From Tenacibaculum singaporense (lineage in GTDB: Bacteria; Bacteroidota; Bacteroidia; Flavobacteriales; Flavobacteriaceae): a DNA stretch of 64,000 nt. Below, piece by piece: positions 18,880 to 28,546 of the stretch. Position 1 is the first letter of the stretch. Every line of letters starts with the position of its first letter. The position numbers and the translations under genes are program-made. The stretch lies in NCBI RefSeq assembly GCF_003867015.1, contig NZ_CP032548.1, positions 3,043,001 through 3,107,000 of the forward strand. Direction: 5' to 3'. Under the pieces are notes generated by a model. That model was given only the letters and a program-made list of their open reading frames with translations. It was not told where the DNA came from and ran no database searches.

Positions 18880-18957
18880 TTTTCCCTACGCTGGTGTTAA
18901 CCATATCAGGTTCAAAGGATCTTTCTCAAACTAGTGAACTAGCTACTCCTAAAGTTT
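18880..18957 (-). promoter_or_regulatory. TPP riboswitch (THI element)
   Basis: The minus-strand RNA contains the conserved thi-box core: GAGAAAGATC, then ACCTGATATGG, ACACCAGCG and TAGGGAA in the right order. P1 can form between AACTTT (18956-18951) and AAAGTT just after TAGGGA. It precedes thiS and the whole thiamine operon, so TPP binding should lower expression. The expression platform is not a classical terminator; it appears to act at the thiS start. Confidence 0.96.
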
Positions 18958-18964
18958 ACTGCAA

Positions 18965-18972
18965 CAAATATA
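18965..18972 (-). promoter_or_regulatory. -7 box of thi operon promoter
   Basis: TATATTTG is an exact TAnnTTTG match. With the 4-nt spacing seen at other promoters here, transcription would start at A18960, so AGTAAACT would be the first bases of the RNA. A TTTG at the right -33 distance is not evident. Confidence 0.55.
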
Positions 18973-19006
18973 AACGTTTATTTTTCTAAATAACCTCTAC
19001 AAAAAC

Positions 19007-19038
19007 AAAAAAGCGAACTTATGTAAGTTCGCTTTTTA
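19007..19038 (-). terminator. arginase terminator
   Basis: A 14-bp perfect inverted repeat AAAAAGCGAACTTA/TAAGTTCGCTTTTT (19008-19021 and 19024-19037) lies 20 nt after the arginase stop and is followed on the minus strand by further T residues. Confidence 0.92.
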
Positions 19039-19057
19039 AAAAATATCTTTACTAGCA

Positions 19058-20014
19058 CTATAGACTTTTAACCTTTTTAGTTACTTCTTCAAGAACTTCA
19101 AACGCAGTTTCAGCCATTTTGTTTCCTTTGAAATCTAATAACGGATTTACTTCAACAAACTCCACACAAGCTACTTTATTACTTGCCAACAATCCGTTAA
19201 TTATATCAATGATTTCATGTTGATCAAATCCTTTTGGTACAGGTGTTCCTGTTCCATAAGAAATCATATCACAATCCATTGCATCTACATCAAATGACAC
19301 ATAAATAACATCGCAATTAGACAGTTTATCTAAAGCTTCATTTACACAAACATCTAATCCACGATAACGAACTTCTGCAACCATATAGTTTTTAATACCA
19401 TATTTCTCCATTTGTTTGTTTTCTGGCTCTTCTGTATCACGAACTCCAAAGAATACAATATCTTCAGGTAAAACTTTTTGTCCTGGCGTGCCTATATTCT
19501 TCATTCGCTCCCATAATTCTGATGTTTCTCTATCTACATCATTAATTTGGCAGTCTAAATTATCATCTGAAATAGCAGCAGACAAAGGCATTCCGTGAAT
19601 ATTTCCTGATGGTGATGTATAAGGAGAATGTAAATCTCCATGTGCATCAATCCAAACAACACCAACTCTTTTAGTTGGATTTGCTGCCTTTACTCCACTA
19701 ATAGTTCCTAACGCCGAAGAATGATCTCCAGATAGAACTATTGGAAATTTCCCTTCTTGTAAATTTACTTTTACGTGATTACTCAATCGTTTACATTGGT
19801 TAAAAACACTGTCAATTCGTTTTGCAAACGAATTATTTACCTTGTTGTAAATCGATTCATTTTCTGTAATTACATCTTCAAAATCAAAAGAATCGAAATA
19901 ATTACTTTTTTTATTTATCGCTGCAATTTCAATTGCATCTACCCCCATATCAGATCCACGAGTTCCTGCTCCAATATCTGATCTGTTTTTGATAATTTTA
20001 ATTTCTTTCATCAT
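19058..20014 (-). CDS. rocF: arginase
   Basis: This 318-aa ureohydrolase should hydrolyse arginine to ornithine and urea. The manganese ligands are visible: His98 in SGDHSS, Asp123, His125 and Asp127 in WIDAHGDLHS, and Asp242 and Asp244 in SFDVDAMD. The SPSGNIHGMP loop is the arginase form of the substrate-binding motif and argues against agmatinase or formimidoylglutamase. Two adjacent ATG codons could serve as start; the downstream one (20011) is equally plausible. It follows gltA by 60 nt with a hairpin between and ends at a strong terminator before the thi promoter. Confidence 0.85.
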   Translation of the reverse strand: MMKEIKIIKNRSDIGAGTRGSDMGVDAIEIAAINKKSNYFDSFDFEDVITENESIYNKVNNSFAKRIDSVFNQCKRLSNHVKVNLQEGKFPIVLSGDHSSALGTISGVKAANPTKRVGVVWIDAHGDLHSPYTSPSGNIHGMPLSAAISDDNLDCQINDVDRETSELWERMKNIGTPGQKVLPEDIVFFGVRDTEEPENKQMEKYGIKNYMVAEVRYRGLDVCVNEALDKLSNCDVIYVSFDVDAMDCDMISYGTGTPVPKGFDQHEIIDIINGLLASNKVACVEFVEVNPLLDFKGNKMAETAFEVLEEVTKKVKSL

Positions 20015-20036
20015 CAGTTATTTTACATAAAAAAAA

Positions 20037-20061
20037 TGTCATTTAATTATTTTAAATGACA
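20037..20061 (-). terminator. gltA terminator
   Basis: TGTCATTTAA/TTAAATGACA (20037-20046 and 20052-20061) with a 5-nt loop is followed by a run of T on the minus strand, between gltA and the arginase gene. Confidence 0.82.
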
Positions 20062-20074
20062 CTTTTTAAATAGT

Positions 20075-21361
20075 TTATCTCTTGTCTAATTCTACGAACT
20101 CCCTTAAGTTTTCTCCAACGTAAACTTGACGTGGACGACCAATTGGTTCTTTGTTTAAACGCATTTCTCTCCATTGTGCTATCCATCCTGGTAAACGTCC
20201 TAAAGCAAACATTACTGTAAACATTTCTACAGGAATCCCCATAGCTCTATAAATAATTCCTGAATAGAAATCTACGTTTGGATATAATTTTCTTTCAACA
20301 AAATATGGATCATTTAGTGCTTCTTGCTCTAATCCTTTTGCGATATCTAAGATTGGATCTTCAACTCCTAAGTCGTTTAACACTTCATCAGCAGCTTTTT
20401 TAATGATTCTTGCTCTTGGGTCGAAGTTTTTATATACACGGTGTCCGAACCCCATTAAACGGAAAGGATCGTTTTTATCCTTAGCCTTTGCCATGTATTT
20501 TTTAGTGTCACCACCATCTTCTTTAATTGCTTCTAACATTTCAAGTACTGCTTGGTTTGCACCTCCATGTAAAGGTCCCCATAAAGCTGAAATACCTGCA
20601 GACAATGACGCGAATAATCCTGCATGAGAAGAACCAACAATACGTACTGTAGACGTAGAACAGTTTTGTTCGTGGTCTGCATGTAAGATTAATAACTTAT
20701 CTAAAGCATTAATCATAATCGGGTTTAACTCATACTCATCATTTGGCTTTTGAAACATCATTGTTAAGATGTTTTCTACATATCCTAGTTTACGAGATCC
20801 GTAATGCAATGGTAAACCTTGTTTTTTACGTAACGTCCACGCTACTAATACTGGGAATTTCCCCATTATCTTCACAATTGCTTTATACATATCTTCTTCT
20901 GAATCTACATTTACAGAAGATGGATTAAAAGCTGTTAATGCAGATGTTAATGATGATAACACTCCCATTGGGTGTGCATTCTTTGGAAATGCATCAATTA
21001 TTTTTTTGATGTCATCATCAACGATTGCTTCATCTAAGATATCACCATAAAATTTATCTAATTGTTCTTTGGTTGGTAATTCACCAAAGATTAAAGCATA
21101 AGCAACTTCTAAAAAGTCTGCTTTTTCTGCTAACTCTTCAATTGAATAACCACGGTATCTTAAAATACCTTCTTCACCATTTAAAAACGTTATAGCACTT
21201 TGGCATGAACCTGTATTCTTATATCCTGGGTCAATCGTTATAACTCCACCCGTGGCTCCTCTTAAGGCTTTAATATCAATTGCAGTTTCATTTTCTGTTC
21301 CTTTTACTAAAGGAAACTCATACGTATTTTCGCCAATTTGTAATTTTGCTATATCTGACAT
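20075..21361 (-). CDS. gltA: citrate synthase
   Basis: Citrate synthase condenses oxaloacetate and acetyl-CoA in the TCA cycle. The 428-aa protein is the long hexameric (type II) form. The catalytic histidine segments are LHADHEQNCSTSTVR and WGPLHGGANQAVLEML, followed by MGFGHRVYKNFDPRA, with the catalytic Asp in NVDFYSGI. It has its own terminator. The region upstream (21362-21520) holds a TATCTTCG resembling the -7 box with one mismatch, about 55 nt before the start. Confidence 0.97.
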   Translation of the reverse strand: MSDIAKLQIGENTYEFPLVKGTENETAIDIKALRGATGGVITIDPGYKNTGSCQSAITFLNGEEGILRYRGYSIEELAEKADFLEVAYALIFGELPTKEQLDKFYGDILDEAIVDDDIKKIIDAFPKNAHPMGVLSSLTSALTAFNPSSVNVDSEEDMYKAIVKIMGKFPVLVAWTLRKKQGLPLHYGSRKLGYVENILTMMFQKPNDEYELNPIMINALDKLLILHADHEQNCSTSTVRIVGSSHAGLFASLSAGISALWGPLHGGANQAVLEMLEAIKEDGGDTKKYMAKAKDKNDPFRLMGFGHRVYKNFDPRARIIKKAADEVLNDLGVEDPILDIAKGLEQEALNDPYFVERKLYPNVDFYSGIIYRAMGIPVEMFTVMFALGRLPGWIAQWREMRLNKEPIGRPRQVYVGENLREFVELDKR

Positions 21362-21520
21362 TTTTTAACTATAATTTTTTATGATTGAAGTGAGTTGCGA
21401 AGATACCATTTTTTGGATTATTTTAAAAGAGCAAATAGATAGATTTTTAATATAAAAAAATAATAATTTCTTATTTAAAATCCTTTTAAAAACATGCTAC
21501 TTTATTTACATAAAAAACAA

Positions 21521-22171
21521 TTAAAACTGCAAACCTATTGCTAAACCATAGGCTGATCGAAAAACCATATTATCTGGTGTCTCATTTCCTAAAAGAGGCT
21601 TTTTAATAGCATAAGAATCATTGTCCCAAAAAACATTAAAAGTAACTCTAAAATCATCAAAATCTTCTAATTCTATAATAGGGAATTGTAATCCAAACCT
21701 TATATTTCCTTCTCCTGCTTCATTTTTTATATTGTCAGAAATTCCTATGCTTCTTGCAGTCATGACATACATATTAACGCCTTCGTAGTTTCTAAAATAA
21801 TATCGTAAAGTTGCTCCTAGCTTTAACCCTGTAATACTTTGTTGTGATTGATGTTGTATACCTACTACAGCCCCTAAAGTTAATTTTCTTATAATAGGGT
21901 AATTTATATTATAAAATAATTCGAAAGATAAACGTCTTGTAAATTCTTGAGCTGAAAAATATTCCTCTGTACTAAAATAATATTTGATTTCACTTGGAAG
22001 AGAAGATCCAAACTCAACGGTTTGAATAAGCTTAGGGGGTAACTCATTTAGGGTCTTTTCCCCTTTAGAAATTTCTTTACCAGTTTGTACCGCATCAAAA
22101 ATACTTATTTGAGCATTCGAAAGGAAAACTGTAAAAACTAATGTAATAAATAGAGTTGTTGTTCTTTTCAT
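21521..22171 (-). CDS. secreted outer-membrane beta-barrel-like protein, unknown function
   Basis: This 216-aa protein has a signal peptide (1-20, ending LSNA-Q). From about residue 45 it has alternating hydrophobic/aromatic strands (for example LGAVVGIQHQSQQSITGLKLGATLRYYF and IRFGLQFPII) and ends in a final strand GLAIGLQF with carboxy-terminal phenylalanine, the usual barrel-assembly signal. It resembles small porin-like barrels of the Bacteroidota. A short proximal region (20-45) contains GKEISKGEKTLNELP. No transport substrate can be assigned. It has a promoter box 36 nt upstream and no operon partners. Confidence 0.75.
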   Translation of the reverse strand: MKRTTTLFITLVFTVFLSNAQISIFDAVQTGKEISKGEKTLNELPPKLIQTVEFGSSLPSEIKYYFSTEEYFSAQEFTRRLSFELFYNINYPIIRKLTLGAVVGIQHQSQQSITGLKLGATLRYYFRNYEGVNMYVMTARSIGISDNIKNEAGEGNIRFGLQFPIIELEDFDDFRVTFNVFWDNDSYAIKKPLLGNETPDNMVFRSAYGLAIGLQF

Positions 22172-22206
22172 AGCTATAGATATCTAATTTTTCATTTTCT
22201 AAATAG

Positions 22207-22214
22207 CAAAAATA
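22207..22214 (-). promoter_or_regulatory. -7 box upstream of the barrel protein gene
   Basis: TATTTTTG on the minus strand is an exact TAnnTTTG match, 36 nt before the ATG at 22171. The -33 region lacks a clear TTTG. The remaining sequence to 22411 is AT-rich intergenic DNA between divergent genes. Confidence 0.5.
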
Positions 22215-22411
22215 GTACCACACCTCAATAAGACTCACACTAACACACAGACTTCTAAACTGAGTAAATAAATAAAAGTATTATTCTATTTTTTTTTACA
22301 AAAAAAATAACATTATAAAATAAAGTGTTAATTTTTCGTTATTATTTCATCAATCATCAGTAAGTGTATATTTTTCAAAAAAATAAATTCAATTCATAAA
22401 ATCCTTTCACA

Positions 22412-23266
22412 ATGAAAAAATTTAAATTTATTATTGCATTATTATGCATATCCCTTCTTACTGTACAATGTACCCAAGAAGAAAATAATCTTACAAATGA
22501 CAATGCTCCTACGGGTATTAGTTCTCCAAGTATGTTAGATGTTAACAACGCTGACCACTACACAGTTGATGGCTTTGGGCCAAACTCTTATTGGGCGGAA
22601 TATATCGTTAACCAGTCTACTACTAACTTTTTAAAGACTGAACATAACGAAGCTGCAAGTTTTTTTGGAATGGGTAATGTACCTTTATACTTGGCAGGTG
22701 GAGATGGAACTTTCAATGCTCTTTCTTTTTCAAACGGTTATATTGTATGGGGAGAGGAATTGTTAGCAAGTGCTTTAAGCTATGGTAATGCAGCCATTGC
22801 ATACGTTGCTGCACATGAGATGGGACATCAAGTACAATTTAGAGATAATACTATACCTAGTGGTAATCACGTTAGTGCTACTGAATTAGAAGCTGATGGG
22901 TTTGGAGGTTATTTTATCCGAAGAACTTATACTAGTAACTGGAATACTGCTGCTAGTGCTTATAATTTTTCACAAACATTAGCTGGACCTAACGGAAGCT
23001 CTCACGGTACTGCATCTCAAAGAAGATCTGCTTTTAGATTAGGGTATTTATTAGGAGATAACGGAACTTATTCTAACAGAAATTTTGATAGAAACTTCTT
23101 TTACTATTATGACTATTATGTTGTAGGTGGTAGATTAAAATCAGAATTAAAAAAGCCTGCTTCTATAGAGCAAAGTCAGCATGAAAATATTGTAGCTCAT
23201 TTAGAGGAATTACATAAAATTTATACAGGTGAAATTTCTGAAGAAGAATTCTTAAACTTAAATTAA
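22412..23266 (+). CDS. lipoprotein zinc metalloprotease (YpfJ-like)
   Basis: The 284-aa protein has a lipoprotein signal ending LLTVQC (Cys20). It has a gluzincin active site HEMGH (His135, Glu136, His139) followed by VQFRD, and a downstream third-ligand segment ATELEADGFGGYF (around Glu158-Asp162). The spacing and the E..AD..A/G pattern resemble the YpfJ/neutral zinc metallopeptidase family, which shares HExGHxVQ and ELxADC. The amino-terminal YpfJ features are not otherwise conserved, so assignment stops at family-like metalloprotease. It is monocistronic and ends at a strong terminator. Confidence 0.82.
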   Translation: MKKFKFIIALLCISLLTVQCTQEENNLTNDNAPTGISSPSMLDVNNADHYTVDGFGPNSYWAEYIVNQSTTNFLKTEHNEAASFFGMGNVPLYLAGGDGTFNALSFSNGYIVWGEELLASALSYGNAAIAYVAAHEMGHQVQFRDNTIPSGNHVSATELEADGFGGYFIRRTYTSNWNTAASAYNFSQTLAGPNGSSHGTASQRRSAFRLGYLLGDNGTYSNRNFDRNFFYYYDYYVVGGRLKSELKKPASIEQSQHENIVAHLEELHKIYTGEISEEEFLNLN

Positions 23267-23303
23267 AATATAAACAACTAAACAAACGAATTGAATTTGA
23301 TTT

Positions 23304-23345
23304 CAAAGGCTGTCCTTATATGTTAAGACAGCCTTTGTTTTTTTA
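23304..23345 (+). terminator. terminator of the metalloprotease gene
   Basis: A perfect 11-bp stem CAAAGGCTGTC/GACAGCCTTTG (23304-23314 and 23327-23337) is followed by a long T tract. Confidence 0.93.
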
Positions 23346-23370
23346 TTTATAAATCAAGCCCTAAATTTAT

Positions 23371-23402
23371 TAGTACCTTTAGTAAAAGGTACTATTTTTT
23401 TT
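23371..23402 (+). terminator. second, orphan terminator-like hairpin
   Basis: A perfect 10-bp stem TAGTACCTTT/AAAGGTACTA (23371-23380 and 23385-23394) with loop AGTA is followed by eight T residues. It lies 26 nt after a complete terminator, so it is either a backup terminator or the end of a short noncoding RNA. Confidence 0.75.
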
Positions 23403-23506
23403 GATGGACATTAAAATTATTAATAGCCCTATAAAAATATAGATTACTCGTTCTGTTTAATTTTCAAAATAAAGAGTACCTTTTGGTATTTCGTATTCTT
23501 ATCTAG

Positions 23507-23540
23507 AGTACAAAAGTTAACTTTCCAAACACTTTGTACT
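23507..23540. repeat. intergenic stem-loop
   Basis: An 8-bp inverted repeat AGTACAAA/TTTGTACT with an 18-nt loop containing AGTTAACTTT is followed by a pyrimidine tract. Function is unknown. Confidence 0.55.
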
Positions 23541-23575
23541 TTCCTTTCTTTTCATCAAAAAAACACCTTTTTATA

Positions 23576-23608
23576 ATTAAAAAAAGCCCGTACTTCTGTA
23601 CGAGCTTT
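23576..23608 (-). terminator. enolase terminator
   Basis: An 11-bp stem (23583-23593 with 23598-23608) is fully paired only in the minus-strand RNA, where the single plus-strand mismatch becomes G-U. A T tract follows on the minus strand. This orients it to eno. Confidence 0.9.
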
Positions 23609-23628
23609 AAATATTATATTAAAGAGTT

Positions 23629-24924
<1,296 letters not shown>

Positions 24925-24939
24925 TTATTTTTAATATAG

Positions 24940-24967
24940 ATTCCCGTGAAGTAACAATCACGGGAAT
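24940..24967 (-). repeat. stem-loop between carA and eno
   Basis: A perfect 10-bp inverted repeat ATTCCCGTGA/TCACGGGAAT (24940-24949 and 24958-24967) with an 8-nt loop lies in the 73-nt carA-eno gap. The minus strand continues ...CTATATTAAAAA, without a U run. It may be a weak terminator for carA or a processing element. Confidence 0.65.
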
Positions 24968-24991
24968 TTATTTATGATACTTTTTTGAAAT

Positions 24992-26101
24992 TTATGCTTT
25001 TACTTTTTTGATGTTCTCGATAAACTGGTCAAATAAATATTCTGCGTCGTGCGGTCCAGGGCTCGCTTCTGGATGGTACTGAACAGAGAATACATTTTTA
25101 GACTTCATTCTAATACCTGCTACGGTATGATCATTTAAGTGTACATGAGTTATTTCCACATCTGGATGCGCTTCTGCTTCTTCTCTATTGATAGCGAAAC
25201 CATGGTTTTGAGAAGTAATTTCTCCCTTACCCGTTAGTAAGTTCTTCACAGGATGATTAATTCCTCTGTGACCATTGTGCATTTTATAAGTAGAAATTCC
25301 GTTCGCTAGTGCTATTACCTGATGTCCTAAACAAATACCGAATAACGGTAAATCTTTTTCGATGATTTGTTTTGCTGTTTTTTGAGCTTCTTCTAGAGGC
25401 TCTGGGTCTCCAGGTCCGTTAGAAATAAAATATCCATCAGGGTTAAAATCACTCATTTGTTCGAAACTCGCATTGTAAGGATATACTTTAATATAAGCTC
25501 CTCTTTTTGCTAAGTTTCTTAAAATATTTTTCTTGATACCTATATCTAAAGCTGATATTTTTATTGGAGCATTTTCATCACCTACAAAATAAGGTTCTTT
25601 AGTTGATACCTTAGAAGCTAATTCTAATCCTTCCATATTAGGAATCTCAGCTAATTGCTTCTTTAATTCGTCTATTTTATCTACTTCAGTTGAAATAATA
25701 GCATTCATAGCTCCATTTTCTCTAATATAAGATACTAACGCACGTGTATCTACATCTGATATAGCTACTAAATTGTGTTTCTCGAACCAGTCAAATAAAT
25801 TTCCATCTGAATCTACACGAGAGTGTGTAAAACTAAAGTTACGACAAATTAATCCTGAAATTTTAATTCCTTCTGATTCTACTTCTTCATTGTTAACTCC
25901 ATAGTTACCAATATGAGCATTGGTAGCTACCATTAATTGTCCGAAGTAAGAAGGATCTGTAAAAATTTCTTGATATCCTGTCATACCTGTGTTAAAACAA
26001 ATCTCTCCTGTTGCGGTTCCTTCTATCCCAATAGATTTTCCGTAGAAAATAGTTCCGTCTGCTAATAGAACTAATGCTTTTTTACGTGTTTGATATTTCA
26101 T
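24992..26101 (-). CDS. carA: carbamoyl-phosphate synthase small subunit
   Basis: CarA is the glutaminase subunit that delivers ammonia to CarB for arginine and pyrimidine synthesis. The 369-aa protein has the amino-terminal CPSase small-chain domain (FNTGMTGYQEIFTDPSYFGQ) and a class I glutamine amidotransferase domain with nucleophile in GICLGHQ and the His/Glu pair in QYHPEASPGP. carB is not adjacent. It has a promoter box immediately after the ribosomal-cluster terminator, so it is likely expressed independently of rplQ. Confidence 0.97.
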   Translation of the reverse strand: MKYQTRKKALVLLADGTIFYGKSIGIEGTATGEICFNTGMTGYQEIFTDPSYFGQLMVATNAHIGNYGVNNEEVESEGIKISGLICRNFSFTHSRVDSDGNLFDWFEKHNLVAISDVDTRALVSYIRENGAMNAIISTEVDKIDELKKQLAEIPNMEGLELASKVSTKEPYFVGDENAPIKISALDIGIKKNILRNLAKRGAYIKVYPYNASFEQMSDFNPDGYFISNGPGDPEPLEEAQKTAKQIIEKDLPLFGICLGHQVIALANGISTYKMHNGHRGINHPVKNLLTGKGEITSQNHGFAINREEAEAHPDVEITHVHLNDHTVAGIRMKSKNVFSVQYHPEASPGPHDAEYLFDQFIENIKKVKA

Positions 26102-26126
26102 TTAGTGGTGTTGTGTAATTTGTTTG

Positions 26127-26134
26127 CAAAAATA
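26127..26134 (-). promoter_or_regulatory. -7 box of carA promoter
   Basis: TATTTTTG is an exact TAnnTTTG match 25 nt before the carA ATG and directly after the T tract of the rplQ terminator. The nearest upstream TTTG (26152-26149) is in the terminator stem, 14 nt away, shorter than the usual 17-20. Confidence 0.55.
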
Positions 26135-26172
26135 TATAAAAAAAGGGACAAACATTAAATGTTTATCCCTTT
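26135..26172 (-). terminator. terminator of the ribosomal protein cluster
   Basis: A 15-bp stem AAAGGGATAAACATT/AATGTTTGTCCCTTT with one G-U in the minus-strand RNA (26158-26172 with 26142-26156) is followed by seven T residues, 27 nt after the rplQ stop. Confidence 0.93.
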
Positions 26173-26198
26173 GATATAATTTATAAAAATTCTCATTT

Positions 26199-26675
26199 TT
26201 ATTCTTCTTCTTGTGAAGTTTGAGTTTCAACAGCTGCAGCTTCAGTTTTCTTCGCTCCACCACGACGGCTACGACGAGTACTCTTTTTAGCTTTGTTTCC
26301 TTTTGGATTGTATAACTCGTTGTAGTCAACTAATTCAACCATTGCCATTGGAGCGTTATCTCCTTGACGGTTTCCTAACTTGATGATACGAACATACCCT
26401 CCTGGTCTGTCTGCTACTTTTACAGAAATTTCTTTGAATAATTCTGTAACAGCTTCTTTGCTACGCAAGTAACTAAATACTACACGACGGTTGTGAGTTG
26501 TATCGTCTTTAGATTTTGTAATTAAAGGCTCTACAAACTTACGTAAAGCTTTCGCTTTAGCTTCTGTAGTATTGATTCGCTTGTGCTCGATCAAAGAACA
26601 AGCCATGTTAGATAACATCGCTTTTCTGTGCGCTGTTTTTCTTCCTAAATGATTAAATTTCTTTCCGTGTCTCAT
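26199..26675 (-). CDS. rplQ: 50S ribosomal protein L17
   Basis: L17 assembles near the polypeptide exit side of the large subunit. The core (about 1-120) opens [21 protein letters not shown] and carries [13 protein letters not shown]. At 158 aa it is longer than the enteric protein because of a basic then acidic tail ([14 protein letters not shown] then TQTSQEEE), common in the Bacteroidota. It is the last gene of the alpha-type operon, 62 nt after rpoA. Confidence 0.98.
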   Translation of the reverse strand: MRHGKKFNHLGRKTAHRKAMLSNMACSLIEHKRINTTEAKAKALRKFVEPLITKSKDDTTHNRRVVFSYLRSKEAVTELFKEISVKVADRPGGYVRIIKLGNRQGDNAPMAMVELVDYNELYNPKGNKAKKSTRRSRRGGAKKTEAAAVETQTSQEEE

Positions 26676-26737
26676 GACATTTGGTTTTAGCTCTCATCTT
26701 GCTACTACTCTAATTTAGAGGAGCAAAATATGAAAGG

Positions 26738-27730
26738 TTAATCTTTATCTAATTTGTATTTGCTTAAATCCATTCCGAAACTTAGACCTTTGTTAGCCAC
26801 TAACTCATCTAATTCAGTTAATGATTTTTTACCAAAGTTTCTGAACTTCATTAAATCGCTTTTGTTGAATGATACTAAGTCTCCTAAAGTATCTACTTCT
26901 GCAGCTTTCAAACAGTTTAAAGCACGAACAGATAAATCCATATCAACTAATTTCGTCTTTAATAACTGACGCATATGTAATGATTCTTCATCATAAGTTT
27001 CAGTTTGTGCGATTTCATCTGCCTCTAAAGTGATACGCTCATCAGAGAATAACATAAAGTGGTGGATTAAAATCTTAGCTGCTTCAGTTAAGGCATCTTT
27101 AGGATTGATAGATCCATCAGTATCGATATCGAAAACTAATTTTTCGTAATCGGTCTTTTGCTCTACACGGAAATTTTCAACAGCATATTTTACATTCTTT
27201 ATTGGAGTGTAAATAGAATCTGTAAAAATTGTTCCTAAAGGTGCACCAGCTCTTTTGTTTTCTTCTGCTGGTACAAAACCTCTACCTTTTTCAATGGTAA
27301 TTTCAGCATTTAACGTTACCGATTTATCCATGTTACAAATTACTAAATCTGGATTTAGTACTTGAAAACCTGAAATGAACTTTTGTAAGTCACCAGCTGT
27401 TAATTGCTCTTGTCCTGATATTGCAATAGAAACTGTTTCTCTGTCTGATTCTTCAATCTGCTTCTTAAAACGTACTTGCTTTAAGTTTAAGATAATTTCT
27501 GTTACATCTTCTACAACACCTTGAATAGTTGAAAACTCATGATCAACTCCATCGATACGTAATGATGTAATAGCGAATCCTTCAAGAGATGATAATAATA
27601 CTCTTCGTAATGCATTACCAACTGTTAATCCAAAACCTGGTTCAAGAGGTCTGAATTCGAATCTTCCTGAAAAATCAGTAGATTCAATCATTATTACTTT
27701 ATCAGGCTTTTGAAAATTTAAAATTGCCAT
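26738..27730 (-). CDS. rpoA: DNA-directed RNA polymerase subunit alpha
   Basis: The alpha subunit dimerises to nucleate RNA polymerase assembly. The 330-aa protein has the amino-terminal assembly domain ([29 protein letters not shown]) and the carboxy-terminal domain with helix-hairpin-helix ([42 protein letters not shown]). The 99-nt gap before it is larger than within the cluster; I see no convincing promoter in it, only a short CTTTGGCCAAA palindrome. Confidence 0.98.
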   Translation of the reverse strand: MAILNFQKPDKVIMIESTDFSGRFEFRPLEPGFGLTVGNALRRVLLSSLEGFAITSLRIDGVDHEFSTIQGVVEDVTEIILNLKQVRFKKQIEESDRETVSIAISGQEQLTAGDLQKFISGFQVLNPDLVICNMDKSVTLNAEITIEKGRGFVPAEENKRAGAPLGTIFTDSIYTPIKNVKYAVENFRVEQKTDYEKLVFDIDTDGSINPKDALTEAAKILIHHFMLFSDERITLEADEIAQTETYDEESLHMRQLLKTKLVDMDLSVRALNCLKAAEVDTLGDLVSFNKSDLMKFRNFGKKSLTELDELVANKGLSFGMDLSKYKLDKD

Positions 27731-27829
27731 ATTATTTTTCTTCGTTTTAATTGTTATTTAGTTGCGCGGTTTATAAGTGTGAAGAAATACGAATAAACCC
27801 TTTGGCCAAATACCAATATGATTAATTTA

Positions 27830-28435
27830 TTACTTAGAGTATAATTCTACGATTAATTGCTCTTTAATGTTTTCAGGGATTTGTAATCTTTCTGGAGCTT
27901 TTACAAATGTTCCTGATTTTTGATCTGCATTCCAAGTTAACCACTCGTAAACATTGCTATTTGCCGCTAAAGCATTTTCAATAGCTTCTAATGATTTAGA
28001 CTTTTCTCTAACAGCTACTACATCTCCTGCTTTTAATCTAAATGATGGAATGTTAACGATATCACCATTTACAGTAATATGACGGTGAGATACTAACTGA
28101 CGTGCAGCTCTGCGTGAATTTGCAACACCTAAACGGTATACTACGTTATCTAAACGAGATTCACATAATTGTAATAAAATTTCACCTGTTACTCCTTGAG
28201 AAGCTGATGCTTTTTTGAAAAGGTTACGGAACTGACGCTCTAAAATACCATAAGTATATTTAGCTTTTTGCTTTTCCATTAACTGGATTGCATATTCAGA
28301 TTTTTTACCTCTTCTTTTACCAACTCCATGTTGTCCTGGAGGGTAATTTCTTTTTTCGAAGTTCTTATCGTCTCCGAAAATTGCCTCGCCAAATTTACGA
28401 GCAATCTTAGTTTTTGGTCCTGTATATCTTGCCAT
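27830..28435 (-). CDS. rpsD: 30S ribosomal protein S4
   Basis: S4 nucleates 30S assembly on the 5' domain of 16S rRNA. The 201-aa protein has the S4 RNA-binding domain ([35 protein letters not shown]). The amino-terminal part lacks the zinc-binding cysteines of some S4 forms. The gene sits 134 nt after rpsK, behind a palindrome and an exact -7 box, so it can head a rpsD-rpoA-rplQ transcript. S4 is the autoregulator of the alpha operon in E. coli, which would fit. Confidence 0.98.
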   Translation of the reverse strand: MARYTGPKTKIARKFGEAIFGDDKNFEKRNYPPGQHGVGKRRGKKSEYAIQLMEKQKAKYTYGILERQFRNLFKKASASQGVTGEILLQLCESRLDNVVYRLGVANSRRAARQLVSHRHITVNGDIVNIPSFRLKAGDVVAVREKSKSLEAIENALAANSNVYEWLTWNADQKSGTFVKAPERLQIPENIKEQLIVELYSK

Positions 28436-28528
28436 TTCTAATAAAAATTAGTAGGGATTATGAATTAAGGCGTACTCCTTCGATAATCTTTAAATCCTAC
28501 TGTGTTAAAATACTTAATTTTCTGCGCA

Positions 28529-28536
28529 CAAAAGTA
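28529..28536 (-). promoter_or_regulatory. -7 box of candidate rpsD promoter
   Basis: TACTTTTG on the minus strand is an exact TAnnTTTG match, 93 nt before the rpsD ATG and 11 nt after the rpsK palindrome. No TTTG occurs at the ideal -33 distance. Confidence 0.5.
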
Positions 28537-28546
28537 CGCTAAATAA

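Larger units (their letters stand above)
23267..23628. other. hairpin-rich intergenic region without a gene
   Basis: I find no supportable coding sequence in these 362 nt between the convergent protease and enolase genes. It holds four stem-loops (23304-23337, 23371-23394, 23507-23540, 23583-23608), two of which are ordinary terminators for the flanking genes. The middle two are unexplained. The motif AGTACC recurs at 23372 and 23475. Confidence 0.7.

Noticed and set aside
26102-26329. Minus-strand frame of 75 codons in the rplQ end and terminator
   Set aside because: It is an out-of-frame shadow of the lysine-rich rplQ tail and reads through a strong terminator.
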